The notes: generated by a model from the letters alone, not told the origin. DNA of 64,000 bases from Trichomonas vaginalis G3 (GCF_026262505.1 NC_067206.1:26613896-26677895); one strand, 5' to 3'; shown: positions 51,723 to 62,810, counted from the first letter of the stretch. Translations and numbers: made by a program.

Positions 51723-52042
51723 AGAAACTTTACTAATAGATTTAATGAATAAACATTATTAATTAAATTTTATATTTTTGATAAATGTGAAAAACTTGAT
51801 ATAAATTAGCATATCATATCATACCAAGTAAAGCATTCAAAATAAATTTTGTTATAGTGAAGTCTTATAAGGAAAAGGATCATTCCATATTGGAATTCTG
51901 TATTAGAAGCAAAAATATTTTGAGTTTAGATGATTGTGAATATCAGATTAATATTGATAGCTCCATAATTGCAATATAATGATAATTTTCTCTCATATCA
52001 ACCATTTCTGATTATGGTGAAATCAAAAAAATATGATATTTT
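51723..52042. other. Intergenic, nothing recognised
   Basis: 320 bp between convergent genes, AT-rich. Confidence 0.4.
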
Positions 52043-52615
52043 TTAAATGTTCTTGTATTCATTTAAATACCCAGCAATTTGGGCATTTAATTTGTTGTAA
52101 ACTTCTTGGACTTCCCATCCTTTAAGTAAACGAGACTTAAGTGATTGTTTCTTATTATGGTGATGACGTTCTGTAATTCTTGTCATAGCATAGACGCAGG
52201 CAGAAGTAAGTGCTTCGCGAACATTTACTTGGTAGGTATTACCCGTTTTAACAACCTTAATTACTGCTCCGTAGAGATCTGTAGATCTTGAACCTCTCAT
52301 GAATAAAATTGCTCTTTGATTATTTCTACCGTAATCAATTTTATTAAATAATTGCTTTGCGCTTTGAGCAAATTTGACTCTTCTGAAAAACATGTCAAGT
52401 CTGTCTCTATCGATGTGAAATTCATTAGAGATAGTATCAATAAGAGAGCCAAGATCAGCAGTGTTGTAATCTGCACCTTTTGTTAGAGTCTCGATTGGTT
52501 TAAATTTATAAGCGAGATCTTCCTCGGAGTAGCTATTTGAAACTGCTTCCGGACTTACTTGCTCTAAAGCATTTGTATTGAAATAGCTTTCGACAAAAGC
52601 CAAGTATAGGAACAT
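52043..52615 (-). CDS. Protein of unknown function
   Basis: A 190-residue soluble protein. The middle (RAILFMRGSRSTDLYGAVIKVVKTGN, in parts) is mixed alpha/beta; the C-terminus is helical and basic (HHHNKKQSLKSRLLKG). ATG 52615 is the first in frame. No family recognised. Confidence 0.55.
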   Translation of the reverse strand: MFLYLAFVESYFNTNALEQVSPEAVSNSYSEEDLAYKFKPIETLTKGADYNTADLGSLIDTISNEFHIDRDRLDMFFRRVKFAQSAKQLFNKIDYGRNNQRAILFMRGSRSTDLYGAVIKVVKTGNTYQVNVREALTSACVYAMTRITERHHHNKKQSLKSRLLKGWEVQEVYNKLNAQIAGYLNEYKNI

Positions 52616-53283
52616 TTAAATTTGAAAAAGAAAATTTCGTGGTTCTCAACTTTGTCAATTGACATGTCAAAAATTCAGATTTGAACTCAAAATGTATGAC
52701 ATTAGTGTGCATTTCTCAGTGCTTAATTATTTCGTCATAACGTTTATGTTCAAAAATTGAAAAGATTTTTTTCATTTTCTGATCGTTTATCCACCGCATT
52801 AGAAGGTATCATCCACCACTGATAAGTCTAAAGTGAAAGTGCGTACTTGAGAAATTGTCCAGATATATGCATGAAAACGATGATGAACTTTGATTGACGT
52901 AAATCTAATTAAATAATGTAATTTTTCAAAAAAAATTAATATGTTTCTAACTAAGTTCATGCCAAAAATGAAATCTAATAAGGATTAGAACTCATTTGAT
53001 GGAATTATTTCCTCATAGGAAGATCTCTTCAAATTTTCAAGAAGATATGATATACTTCATTATCACTGGACGATACCTTATGAATTCGCTCAATATATAA
53101 TGATTAAATCCTGATTTTCAAAATTTATCAAATATCAAAATGCTGAATTGCTATATCATTTATCATGAAAATCTATTGGTAATCACTTAAGTATTTAAAA
53201 TGTAACTGAAGTAGCATTGTGACCTTTTTTTTTCTTGGAGCGAGATTTTGAAAGACAAATTTTTTTTCTCCTAAGATTTTGAT
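52616..53283. other. Intergenic between divergent genes
   Basis: 668 bp, AT-rich, must hold two promoters. A T-tract (TTTTTTTTTC near 53225) and a second (near 53265) precede PWP2. Confidence 0.45.
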
Positions 53284-55752
53284 ATGAGTAATAGAGGAAC
53301 TTCACTGGATTTTGTATTTAGCAATCTTTTAAGTGGTACAGACAGTGGTTCTACTATTGAATTTCTTCCTACAGGTGATAAATTGCTGATTCCTCAAGGC
53401 AACAGGTTGGTTATATTCGATTGTGCAAGAGGAGAAAGCAAGACACATTACATTGAACATCCAGCGACTATCACACATGTAGCTGTTTCAGATAAAGATG
53501 ATTATATCGCTACATCAGATGCAAAAAACAATCTTTTTATTTCTCAACTTGGATCAAACACTCTATGCTACAGAAAACTATTCAAAGAAGAAATTACAGC
53601 TATTGCATTCGGTCCAGGCAAAACTGGACTGATTGTTGGCTCACAAAATAAAGTTAGATTCTTCAAACATCCTTCAGAAGTAAATTCGCTTAAACCATTT
53701 ATTAAAAAACGTCCACCAATTGGTGATCACCACTTTGCATCTATCAATACCATAGCTTTTTCACCAGATGGAAAATTAATCGCTACATGCTCATCAGATC
53801 TCTCTGTTCATATCATGATGACAGAGCCAAATGAGAATTTTGCTCCGATTTCATTAACAGGACATCGTGGAAAGCCACTTTTTGCATACTTTGATAAAGA
53901 AAATCCAAAACAAATTACAACATGCGGCGGTGATGGTACACTCTTCGTTTGGGAGCTTGATGATGAGTTTAACATCAAAATTATTAGCCGTCGTCGTCTT
54001 GATGAAGAAGATTTCGATAAACCAAAGACAAAATACCAAACGCTTTTAGTTGGCGCTTACAACGGTGATGTAATCATTACTGATGATGGTAATGGTACGT
54101 TTAAGACTTACGCAGTACCTTCTCTTACAATGCCTGTTTTATCTACATTTACTGTCAGATTTTCTACAGAAAAAGTCCAAGCTCTTGCCATTTCCAAGCG
54201 ATTTGCAGCCTTTACATCAGCCAAATTGGGCGAATTAATCGTCTGGGACCTTCAAACAGGAAGTGTTGCTCAAAGATCTCAAGGACACTACGGCGGTGTC
54301 TCATGTTTCGCATATTCTCCAAACGGTATCGTCATTGCTACAGGTGGAGATGACGGAAAGCTCAAATTATGGGATTCTTACTCTGGATCTTGTTTGATGA
54401 CATTTGATGAGCACAGAGCACCGATCACTGATGTTGCCTTTGGAGAGAGTGGTCGAACAGTTGTCACATGCTCTTTGGATGGGACTTGTAAAGCCTTCGA
54501 CGTCGTTCGCGGAAAATGTTTCAGAGAAATGACAACAGATGTACCTTCAGAGTTCACACATGTTGCTATCAATCCGAAATGCGAGATAGTGGCCGCAAGT
54601 ACTAAGTCCAACGCTACAATTATTTTATGGGATATCTCAACTGGCAAAGTTCTTGAAGAACTGACCGGCCACACACAGCCAATTTCATCCCTATGCTTCA
54701 CGCCACTCAGCCAATTGGTCTCTGGTTCATGGGATGGAACAAGTCGAATTTGGGACTTCTTGGAGACACAAACAAGCCAACCATACGATGCACATGGCGA
54801 AGTAACTGCTGTGGCTATCTCTCCTGATGGCAAAACCCTTGCAATGGCAAACTCCAGTGGAAGATTAATTTTTTACTCAACACACGATGAATCATTCCTT
54901 GGAGAAATCAATGTAACAGAGGATGCAAGAGGTGGAAAGCTTATTGATGGCCAGAGATCAGCTAAAAATACAAGGTGGTTCTTCGATAGTATCGATTTCT
55001 CACCAGATGGCTCTTTCCTTGTTTGCGGTGGTCGTACAAAATTTGTTTGTGTCTATTCCGTCTCGAATTTAGTTCTAATGAGGAGATTTGCCCATACAAA
55101 GAATACAGAATATTCCGGAGTCGAAGGATACGTCCAGAAATACCATGGAAGTGGCAAAGCTGAAGAAGTCATCAAAGCGCAATTCGCAGAGAAGCCAGTT
55201 ATTACAGCAGCTGCAAATGAAGTCAGATGGTGTCCAACAGGAAGAGGAATAAGCGCTGCTACTCCTGAAGGTTTGTTAGTTTATGTCTCGGCCGATCAAG
55301 TCATAACAGACCCAATTGAACTAGAAACAGATGTAACTCCAGATAATGTCAGAGAAGCGATCAAGAAAGGCGAATACGTCTTGGCTGTGACATTAGGAGT
55401 TAGATTAGGCCACACAGAAAGAGATTTGTTAAAGGAATCAATGTTATCTGTTCCTGATGACCAAATTGATTTCGTTTCAAATCATTTACCACTTAAATAT
55501 GTCCCAGACTTCCTTCAATTCCTTTCTGAACAATTAAGAGAGTCCCAGGACGTTGAATTGCTCATCAAATGGATGAAATCAGTTTTGAGATTCCATTCAA
55601 AGAGATTGTCGCAAGAGAGCAGTGCTCCACAGACAGCACATTTAATACAGAAGGCATTCGCAGGGAGAATCGATCCTGTTAAAGTCGTCGCAAGGCAAAA
55701 CCTCGACACATTGACTTTCCTCTGCTCACAGCCAGAACCAGAAATAGAGTAA
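53284..55752 (+). CDS. PWP2: Periodic tryptophan protein 2 (PWP2/UTP1), SSU processome
   Basis: An 822-residue protein with two WD40 propellers and a C-terminal Utp12 helical domain (about 690-800). Conserved PWP2 landmarks are YSPNGIVIATGGDDGKLKLWD, HRAPITDVAF, LDGTCKAFDVVRGKCFR, SGSWDGTSRIWDF, FSPDGSFLVCGGRTKFVCVY and LVLMRRF. In yeast, Pwp2/Utp1 is part of the UTP-B subcomplex that binds the 5' external spacer of pre-rRNA. Animal and yeast proteins have about 920 residues. ATG 53284 is the first in frame and gives the expected N-terminal propeller start. Confidence 0.93.
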   Translation: MSNRGTSLDFVFSNLLSGTDSGSTIEFLPTGDKLLIPQGNRLVIFDCARGESKTHYIEHPATITHVAVSDKDDYIATSDAKNNLFISQLGSNTLCYRKLFKEEITAIAFGPGKTGLIVGSQNKVRFFKHPSEVNSLKPFIKKRPPIGDHHFASINTIAFSPDGKLIATCSSDLSVHIMMTEPNENFAPISLTGHRGKPLFAYFDKENPKQITTCGGDGTLFVWELDDEFNIKIISRRRLDEEDFDKPKTKYQTLLVGAYNGDVIITDDGNGTFKTYAVPSLTMPVLSTFTVRFSTEKVQALAISKRFAAFTSAKLGELIVWDLQTGSVAQRSQGHYGGVSCFAYSPNGIVIATGGDDGKLKLWDSYSGSCLMTFDEHRAPITDVAFGESGRTVVTCSLDGTCKAFDVVRGKCFREMTTDVPSEFTHVAINPKCEIVAASTKSNATIILWDISTGKVLEELTGHTQPISSLCFTPLSQLVSGSWDGTSRIWDFLETQTSQPYDAHGEVTAVAISPDGKTLAMANSSGRLIFYSTHDESFLGEINVTEDARGGKLIDGQRSAKNTRWFFDSIDFSPDGSFLVCGGRTKFVCVYSVSNLVLMRRFAHTKNTEYSGVEGYVQKYHGSGKAEEVIKAQFAEKPVITAAANEVRWCPTGRGISAATPEGLLVYVSADQVITDPIELETDVTPDNVREAIKKGEYVLAVTLGVRLGHTERDLLKESMLSVPDDQIDFVSNHLPLKYVPDFLQFLSEQLRESQDVELLIKWMKSVLRFHSKRLSQESSAPQTAHLIQKAFAGRIDPVKVVARQNLDTLTFLCSQPEPEIE

Positions 55753-56240
55753 AAGAGATTATTTTTATTAAATATCATATTTATATGGATTTTAAAGATA
55801 ATTTTGAGATATGAAAAAAGGTATATTTAAAATTGATCATGAATCTCAAATTTACTTCGTTGGAACATGGACTCAATATTACACAAGGTAATAAATGACA
55901 CCCAAGCTTTAAACAATTGACTTCAAGTGAAAAATTTAAAAACATATTAATAGTGAGATAAATTCTTAGGGTTTAAAACTTGGGTAATGGCTTAATGAAG
56001 TAATTCAATTTAATTCACGTTAGTATATTGTGAATTTATCCTGATTCGAAAATAAAAAATCTTCCCAGGTGTAATAAATATAGAATGAGTATATGAAAGA
56101 TAACTTTTGCATGCAATTATTGATATTGGTAATTGTAAGCATTTGTTTGTAGTTGATTATAAAAAAAAATAATTCAAAAATTAATAATTGATAGAAAGAA
56201 CATATAAACATTTATAATAGACAAAATAAAACAAACATAA
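55753..56240. other. Intergenic, nothing recognised
   Basis: AT-rich sequence between convergent genes. Confidence 0.4.
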
Positions 56241-57461
56241 TCAAGTGACAATAAAGTCTTGGTTATTAACAAAATGAGAGAAATAGATATCTGTATAAAA
56301 ACCGGAATTATTATTCATGTTTGATAATTTCCTCCTGATACAGATGTACAAGAAGACTCCGAGGAGAATAACAAAAATAATTGAAAGTAAAATCACCGAA
56401 ATTCCATAAGGAGAACGAGAATAAGCGGCAATCCTTGAGTCATATGATTTATTGAAGTGGCACTCACATAAAATAGTATTTGGAGCAGTAGGAATTTCTG
56501 AAATTATTTGAACTGTAATTGGCTCTTTATAAATTGATAGAAATTGTCCATCAACTTCACAATTTGTTATCTGTGTGTTCAAATTCTTAATACAAAAAGA
56601 AGAAAATTGATTCAGATATAATGAAGATGAAAAAAGTGATAACATGTAATTTAAAGGGCATGTTATGAGGTATTTGGCAGAGTTATTATAAAATCTTGCC
56701 ATTGTAATGGATACACTTCCATAAGTTGCGCCAAGAATTGAATATTTTGAATTTCCGTTTGATTCGATATTTGAATAAGCGAGAAAGTTTATATTGCTTG
56801 CATAAAACTCAATAACTGGAACATTCCCTTTATTTTGGTTCTTTGAAAAATTTGAATTATAATTTTTTGGAATGAAGTTATTGAAAAGAGTTGTTCGCGC
56901 GCAGCCAATTGATTTTGAATTTTCTGGTGCACTGCATTGTGTAATTGAATTTCCGTAGAACTTAAGAACGTAAGTATTTGTCCAAAAACTTTGGAAATTT
57001 CCTTGGGTTGAGCAATGTAATAGGCAGTTAGAATTGAATTCAATCATTTCAGTTGTAGAGAATATAGCGCCCGCATCTTTAACAGACGAGCAATTGAAAA
57101 AGGTTGAAGTTAAAATTGTCAGATTTACGATTTTTTCGGCAGATATGGCACCACCACTATTATATGTATTCATACAATTTTCAAAAAATGAGGCTTGAAC
57201 AAATATATTTCGTTCTTGACTGAAATTCAGCGTCGAATGGAAGTATTTGCTAATAAATGTTGTTTGTGTCGATTTTTGTGAAGAGTTATTCTTTTCTTGG
57301 GTAAGATTTGCTTTTAAATTTGTATTATATAAAACAGAAAAGTTGAAATAATATTCAAACTTTGGCTCTAGTAGATCTGTTTGATGTAGTATTCTACATT
57401 TTGCCAGGTTCCACCCCACAAATGTTGAACTTGCTCGTAGCAAATAAGCTAAATTCAACAT
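56241..57461 (-). CDS. Single-pass membrane protein with beta-helix-type repeats (surface candidate)
   Basis: A 406-residue protein. Residues about 60-300 have repeated short strands with N/S-rich turns and the word pattern FF-(N/E)-(C/N)-x-(S/N) and SGGAIS, AGAIF (as in right-handed beta-helix, Pmp-like proteins). A hydrophobic segment (about 354-376: ISVILLSIIFVILLGVFLYIC in parts) precedes a short basic tail (IRRKL). There are many N-glycosylation sites. This is the architecture of trichomonad Pmp/adhesin-like surface proteins. The N-terminus is a weak signal peptide, so an upstream piece may be missing. Confidence 0.65.
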   Translation of the reverse strand: MLNLAYLLRASSTFVGWNLAKCRILHQTDLLEPKFEYYFNFSVLYNTNLKANLTQEKNNSSQKSTQTTFISKYFHSTLNFSQERNIFVQASFFENCMNTYNSGGAISAEKIVNLTILTSTFFNCSSVKDAGAIFSTTEMIEFNSNCLLHCSTQGNFQSFWTNTYVLKFYGNSITQCSAPENSKSIGCARTTLFNNFIPKNYNSNFSKNQNKGNVPVIEFYASNINFLAYSNIESNGNSKYSILGATYGSVSITMARFYNNSAKYLITCPLNYMLSLFSSSLYLNQFSSFCIKNLNTQITNCEVDGQFLSIYKEPITVQIISEIPTAPNTILCECHFNKSYDSRIAAYSRSPYGISVILLSIIFVILLGVFLYICIRRKLSNMNNNSGFYTDIYFSHFVNNQDFIVT

Positions 57462-57570
57462 GTGAAAACGTATTTATCTCAATTTTTTCACCCACCTCAA
57501 CAAATCACTCAAAAATTGAAATTGTAATATATTAGTAATTCTAAACATACATAAAATTCTAAAGTGCGGA

Positions 57571-57579
57571 CGGTTTGGC
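57571..57579 (+). promoter_or_regulatory. CGGTTTGGC motif, far upstream of importin-like gene
   Basis: Same word as at uS9 and eL34, but 170 bp from the ATG, so its role here is uncertain. Confidence 0.35.
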
Positions 57580-57749
57580 ACTTTTGGGATCTGTCGTCAT
57601 TTTTTGGAAAAATATTGGTATTTATGCAAATAATATAAAAATATGCGTTTTGATCTTTATTGACCATTGTCACTTTTGGCATTTACGAGATCTCAAACTT
57701 TGCTTAGGGAAAAAAATCTTTTTTTAGGGGGAGGAAAAAAATTAATAGT

Positions 57750-60161
57750 ATGGATGAAAATGAAAAATCTGAAGCAAATATTATTGATATCATTCGAATA
57801 ACTTTCGATCCTAGTAGTTCAGATCAGGATGTACATAATGCAGAAAAAATTCTTTTAAATTTCATCAATGATTTTAATTTCTTCAAACAATTAACACAAA
57901 TTGCCATTGAAAACCAATCTAATTTCAGTCTTTCACGATCTTGTATCTTATACATTATTTCAATGATCAAATATTCTAAAAATTTATTCGTTATAAATGA
58001 TATTTACGAAAATATTATTGGAATATTTAATGATTCGCCAGATTACTTACCAATATTACAAAAATTATCAGATACATTTGTAATTAATGCAGATAAGCAA
58101 TTGATTTTAGAAAAATTAGTAGAATTAGATGAAAATCTCTCAATTGTTTGCCTTTATTTTTCGTATTCGTTTTCTCAAATGTTTTCTGATTGTTTAAAGT
58201 GTCCATACTTAGAAGATTTTGTTAATCAAATTCTTCCAAAAATTATTTCTTTATACGATAACAATAACTATACAATTCAATATCTTTGTCACTCTGTATT
58301 TGAAAGATGCCTTTTCGAAAAGGATATTTCAGTTTTTTCTCAAAATAATTTCTTTCAATTAGTTGAATTATCAAGAAGTATTGATATTGATGCCAATTCC
58401 CCTTTTAAGAATGAAATTGTGTATTTAAAAATGTCGATGCTTTCATCCATTTTGCAAATTTTCCCAGAATTTCAAATTAATTTTGAAGAATTTAAAAATT
58501 ATTTCATTAATAATGTAGATGAACAGTCGATATGTACTCTATACTATCCGATATATACATGTTTAGATCAATTCGAGCTCAGACATTTAATTTCTATTGA
58601 TTTTTTTCAAAAATTTCTTAATGAAGTTTTTATTCCATTTTTAGACAATTTTATTTTAAAAATTGATGAAAATTTCTATGGTTATTCATTGATATTTAGA
58701 AGCGAAGACATTTATAAGAATAACTGGTGTGATCCTATAGATTCATCAGCATCTTTAGCAAGAGTTTCATTTAAAGCTTTTGATTCTCAACAAATTTTTG
58801 AAATTATAGAAAATATTATTTTATCTAATGAAAATGGTAATGATAGAATCTCAATACTTGCAATGTGGTATTTATCTAATGGATTGGAAATCGTTAGTCC
58901 AGAAATGATTGATTTGTTTGTGAATTTATCTTATCAATTTTTAAATTCAGAAAATTTGATTTATCACATTGCAAGTTTCTTATTTTTAGCAGCTGCTGAT
59001 TATGAACATAACTGTGATGTTGTAAAACAAACTTTTTTGGAAAGTTTTGATTTATCATTTCCGGAAGAAATTAGAAGCTTCGCAATTGTAGCATTACCAC
59101 AAGTAGTTCAGAAACTTGATAATGATTCCAAATCTTTGATTTCATCTAATTTTGATTTACTTGAAATTTTTTCAATTTTAATTCAAAATTTTCTTGAAAG
59201 AGAAACTGATAATTCGCTAACAGAATGCAAGAATTTTATCAAAGCATTCCCAGAAATAATGACTTTAGATAATTTTTCACAAATTTTTGAAGAATTTTTG
59301 AAAATTTTCGAATATGGATTACAAAATGATAAAAGCAATATATCAATGTTATCTGCTTCAATTATTGCATTTGTTATACAAAGTTTAGAACCAAATCCTG
59401 ATTTTCATAAAGAAATTTTAGGATATTTAGAAAATATAATGGAAAATTATTCTGAAACTGATAAATTCGAGCATTCAATTGCTATTGCAGAAGCATTGTT
59501 CAAAAATCCTGTTGAAGAACTCATTGATGATTATTTTTCAATATTAATGAAATTTATTGAGATTTCTCAGTATGAAAATTCAAAGATTGTTTTCTCAGAG
59601 TTATCACAAATGATAATTTACTTTATTTATGATTCAAAACCGAATTCTTTGAAATATCAAGAATTAATTTCAAAAGCAACCGAAATATTTAAGTCTGATG
59701 TTGATGATTTATGTTTGTTATCTGTGGGAACAGAGATTATTGCATCATTCATGCTGAATTTGGATCAAGAATTTTTTAATATTATATCTGTTGAAAATAT
59801 AACTGAAATTCTTAGTTATTTGATAGATATTTCAGAAATTGATTCATGTCCGCTTCTAATTGCAGCTGTCATGCTTAAAATCCCAGAAATTTTTAGTTCA
59901 GAATTAAGAAATGATTTAGTTGAGATTTGGACGAAAGGTCAAATTGACATTGTCCCATTTTTGCATATTTCAACTGTTTTATTTAGTCATTTTACTGATT
60001 CAGAAAAATTAGAAATTATTTCGACTGCTGAAGAACTTATTAGTTTAGATGAAGACGAATGTTGTGATTTTGAAGGAGAAAACTTTCTCAGATGGCCATG
60101 GTTTAATTTTGATAAATCTGAGACAATCAAGCAGTTTAAAGAAATATATGGTATCGAATAG
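57750..60161 (+). CDS. Importin-beta-like (karyopherin) HEAT protein
   Basis: An 803-residue acidic all-helical protein. The N-terminus (IIDIIRITFDPSSSDQDVHNAEKIL in parts, then F..L.QIAIENQ) matches the importin-beta N-terminal repeat where Ran-GTP binds, as in importin-7/8 and Cse1-type receptors. HEAT-like helix pairs follow throughout, and the end is acidic (DEDECCDFEGENF). Karyopherins ferry cargo through nuclear pores. Shorter than typical importin-7 (about 1040), so type is unassigned. Confidence 0.7.
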   Translation: MDENEKSEANIIDIIRITFDPSSSDQDVHNAEKILLNFINDFNFFKQLTQIAIENQSNFSLSRSCILYIISMIKYSKNLFVINDIYENIIGIFNDSPDYLPILQKLSDTFVINADKQLILEKLVELDENLSIVCLYFSYSFSQMFSDCLKCPYLEDFVNQILPKIISLYDNNNYTIQYLCHSVFERCLFEKDISVFSQNNFFQLVELSRSIDIDANSPFKNEIVYLKMSMLSSILQIFPEFQINFEEFKNYFINNVDEQSICTLYYPIYTCLDQFELRHLISIDFFQKFLNEVFIPFLDNFILKIDENFYGYSLIFRSEDIYKNNWCDPIDSSASLARVSFKAFDSQQIFEIIENIILSNENGNDRISILAMWYLSNGLEIVSPEMIDLFVNLSYQFLNSENLIYHIASFLFLAAADYEHNCDVVKQTFLESFDLSFPEEIRSFAIVALPQVVQKLDNDSKSLISSNFDLLEIFSILIQNFLERETDNSLTECKNFIKAFPEIMTLDNFSQIFEEFLKIFEYGLQNDKSNISMLSASIIAFVIQSLEPNPDFHKEILGYLENIMENYSETDKFEHSIAIAEALFKNPVEELIDDYFSILMKFIEISQYENSKIVFSELSQMIIYFIYDSKPNSLKYQELISKATEIFKSDVDDLCLLSVGTEIIASFMLNLDQEFFNIISVENITEILSYLIDISEIDSCPLLIAAVMLKIPEIFSSELRNDLVEIWTKGQIDIVPFLHISTVLFSHFTDSEKLEIISTAEELISLDEDECCDFEGENFLRWPWFNFDKSETIKQFKEIYGIE

Positions 60162-60648
60162 CCTTATATTAATTTGCTTTAATATATATTATGTGTTATT
60201 TATGTGTTTTGTTTTTATTTATAAAGTGTATAGAATAATTATTTGAAAAATGTTTCTAATATCGCTTAATTTCTATCATCATTTGGTTATGGATTCTTAA
60301 CTTATAAACTAATTGGTTTCAAGACATTTTCATTTCAAATAAAAAAAAATAAAGAAAATATTTGCATCATTTACTATATACAAAACATGTATCGAATGTG
60401 TTACGCGTAATGTTACAAATGTCTAACTTATGAAGTTCTTTTCTTCATTTAAAGAGCCAAGATGGCTAGGAGATATCACGAAAGACTGCTTTGAAAACGA
60501 ATTTAATAAACATTAAATATAAGTCAACAATTTGTACTAATTTCTGAACATTTTTCTCATTGTACCCAGAATTCTATCATCATAATTATAGTAACGATAA
60601 TTTTTGATGAAGAATTTGAGAAAGAAAAAAAATTAAACGTCCAGTTGA
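60162..60648. other. Intergenic, nothing recognised
   Basis: AT-rich sequence between two plus-strand genes. Confidence 0.4.
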
Positions 60649-62250
60649 ATGGATTCCCATGAAATTCGTGAGGAAAATAGAGTCCTTCGACTTCGTTTAA
60701 CTGACGCAGAAGAAAAGCTTCGTCTTTTAGCAGATGCTCTTGAAAAAAGAAATGAACAAGCACGCGTTTGGACTCAAAGATGTAATGATCTTGAAGATCA
60801 ATTAAGAATTGCTCAAGATGCTATTGATCAACAAGAAAGTGAAATCCTAAAGAAGGAAAGTATTATCGAAAAATTACGTCAAATGTTAGAACAAATGAAA
60901 AAAGATCAAATATTACAGCAAAATTTCCAATCTGACGAAGCTAAGAAGCTCCAAAATGATATTGAGCAACAGCACAAAAAGTTTTTGGAAACTCTTAATC
61001 AATTAAATCAAGCTAAAGGTCCAGCTAAAACTTCATTTGAATTACAGAATGAATTAATAGCTAAAAAAGAGAAGCAATTAGAAGATTTAAAGAAACAATT
61101 ACAAGATGCATTAGAAGCAAAGGAAGCTGCTGATCAATCACTCGAAGATTCAGAAGCTCAATGTGAAAAGCTTTCTCATGAAAGAGATACATTTCTTCGT
61201 TTGAATGAGGAGCTTATGGAAGCCCTTCGGGAAGCAAAAAGCGGAAAGGCTGAACTCGCCGAAATTGAAAAGTTAAAAGCTCAAATTGACAAAGAATACC
61301 AAAAAGTATTAGCTTTACATAGGCAAAGAAAGCAGTTAAAGAATGTCATTTTGCAGCTGAAACAAGCTTTGGAAGGAAAAGAAGCCCAAATTCAAGATCT
61401 TTTAAATGAACAAAGAGGGTATCAAGAAAAAGCTTTAGAATCTGATGGTAGGATTCGTGAGTTAAATAAGAAGATAGATGATTTGAAAGGCGCAATTTCT
61501 AAAATCAGATCTGAAGAAAGAGCTTACAAAGAGCGTGCAGAAGCTGCTGAAAAGAAAGCAGATGATCTTCAAAAGAATGTTAGGACTTTAATTGATGAAA
61601 AGCAAAAACTCGCAGAAGATCGAAATATCAGAGCTCAAAAACAAATTATTAAACAGAAAAACGGAAAGATAGATGCTGGAAACATCAAAGAGTTGCAATT
61701 GAGAGTTCGTCAAGAGATGGAAAAGAGATTAGATGCTCAAGAAGAAGCAGCAAACTTGAAAGATGAATTAATGGAAATTAAACGCCAAAATGCATTACTT
61801 CAAGAACAAGCAAATGATGCAATAGGTGCAGATTTACAGCCATTGATCGAATTGCTTAAAGACCTTAGAGTTGAAGCAGTTGCTGTTGATCAAGATCTGT
61901 TGAATCTCATTGATGAAATTCCTCCTGCCAAAGAATTAGTTTTTCCTGAAATTCCACCAGGAATCTGCGAATCAGCTGCCACATTAATATCAAATGTTGC
62001 AATGCAATTCCAAGATTCACAAATAGAGAATAGAGAATTGAGACTATTAGTCAACAAATTCGCTAGAACAGCTTCTATTTATCATAGAATTTCTACTGTA
62101 ATTGCAAAGTATCCAATTTTATCAGCTGATGATATTGCAACTCAGGAAGATAGAGGTAATTGGGTATTACCAATAGAAACTGAGCATTTGCAGAGAACAA
62201 TTGTTAAATTGCATGAACTTCTTGTTAGAAGAGGGAGATCAGATAATTAA
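60649..62250 (+). CDS. Long coiled-coil protein
   Basis: A 533-residue protein. Residues 1-390 are one long heptad-rich coiled coil (EENRVLRLRLTDAEEKLRLLADALEKR in parts). A globular helical end (390-533) contains IPPAKELVFPEIPPGICESA and YHRISTVIAKYPIL. ATG 60649 is the first in frame. Cytoskeletal or axonemal scaffold is the natural guess; no named family recognised. Confidence 0.7.
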   Translation: MDSHEIREENRVLRLRLTDAEEKLRLLADALEKRNEQARVWTQRCNDLEDQLRIAQDAIDQQESEILKKESIIEKLRQMLEQMKKDQILQQNFQSDEAKKLQNDIEQQHKKFLETLNQLNQAKGPAKTSFELQNELIAKKEKQLEDLKKQLQDALEAKEAADQSLEDSEAQCEKLSHERDTFLRLNEELMEALREAKSGKAELAEIEKLKAQIDKEYQKVLALHRQRKQLKNVILQLKQALEGKEAQIQDLLNEQRGYQEKALESDGRIRELNKKIDDLKGAISKIRSEERAYKERAEAAEKKADDLQKNVRTLIDEKQKLAEDRNIRAQKQIIKQKNGKIDAGNIKELQLRVRQEMEKRLDAQEEAANLKDELMEIKRQNALLQEQANDAIGADLQPLIELLKDLRVEAVAVDQDLLNLIDEIPPAKELVFPEIPPGICESAATLISNVAMQFQDSQIENRELRLLVNKFARTASIYHRISTVIAKYPILSADDIATQEDRGNWVLPIETEHLQRTIVKLHELLVRRGRSDN

Positions 62251-62363
62251 ACTTGTTCAGGAATAAATTGTTATATGTTATTGTTCTTAGAAATATTTGT
62301 ATGTATTTCACATAATGTTAATTCTTCAATCTAAGTTTAATTCATAAAATTCAAAATAAAAAA

Positions 62364-62810
62364 TTAAAAGTAGGGATAAAAAAAATTAAAAGTTAGCCAC
62401 ATTTCATAAATTATAGTGTTCTGAATGATTGTATTTGCTCTAATGGACGGACCTGTAAGAGGAATTTCAAGATCTTTGAATGCATTTAGCTGTGCTATCG
62501 CTCTTTGATTGTCATCTGTTTGGAAGTAATGTTCTAAATATTTGCGATAAAAGACAGACGAATATTGACTTTTGTCATTTGGGGCGGAATGATCATGTTC
62601 TTCAACTATTTTGATTAGTTTGTATTTATTTTGATCCAAGATTGCAACATTAAAATGTGCAGGACATTTTGGATATTTGCAGTGGAATGAAATCTGAGAT
62701 CTTTCTTTCCTGACACGTTCACCATATCCATACTGTGCTTGTATTTCTTGTTTAACTCCAAATTTACAAAGATCCATAACAGTAAAGATAGTTTCTTCTT
62801 CTAATTCCAT
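62364..62810 (-). CDS. Zinc-finger protein of WRKY-GCM1/FLYWCH type (transposase-domain-like)
   Basis: A 148-residue protein with RSQISFHCKYPKCPAHFNVAI (Cys-x4-Cys, in parts) followed after about 20 residues by EEHDHSA (His-x-His). This is the ligand pattern of FLYWCH/FAR1/Mutator-type DNA-binding domains. No transposase catalytic domain follows, so it is a domesticated or orphan DNA-binding module, or a host transcription factor. ATG 62810 is the first in frame. Confidence 0.6.
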   Translation of the reverse strand: MELEEETIFTVMDLCKFGVKQEIQAQYGYGERVRKERSQISFHCKYPKCPAHFNVAILDQNKYKLIKIVEEHDHSAPNDKSQYSSVFYRKYLEHYFQTDDNQRAIAQLNAFKDLEIPLTGPSIRANTIIQNTIIYEMWLTFNFFYPYF

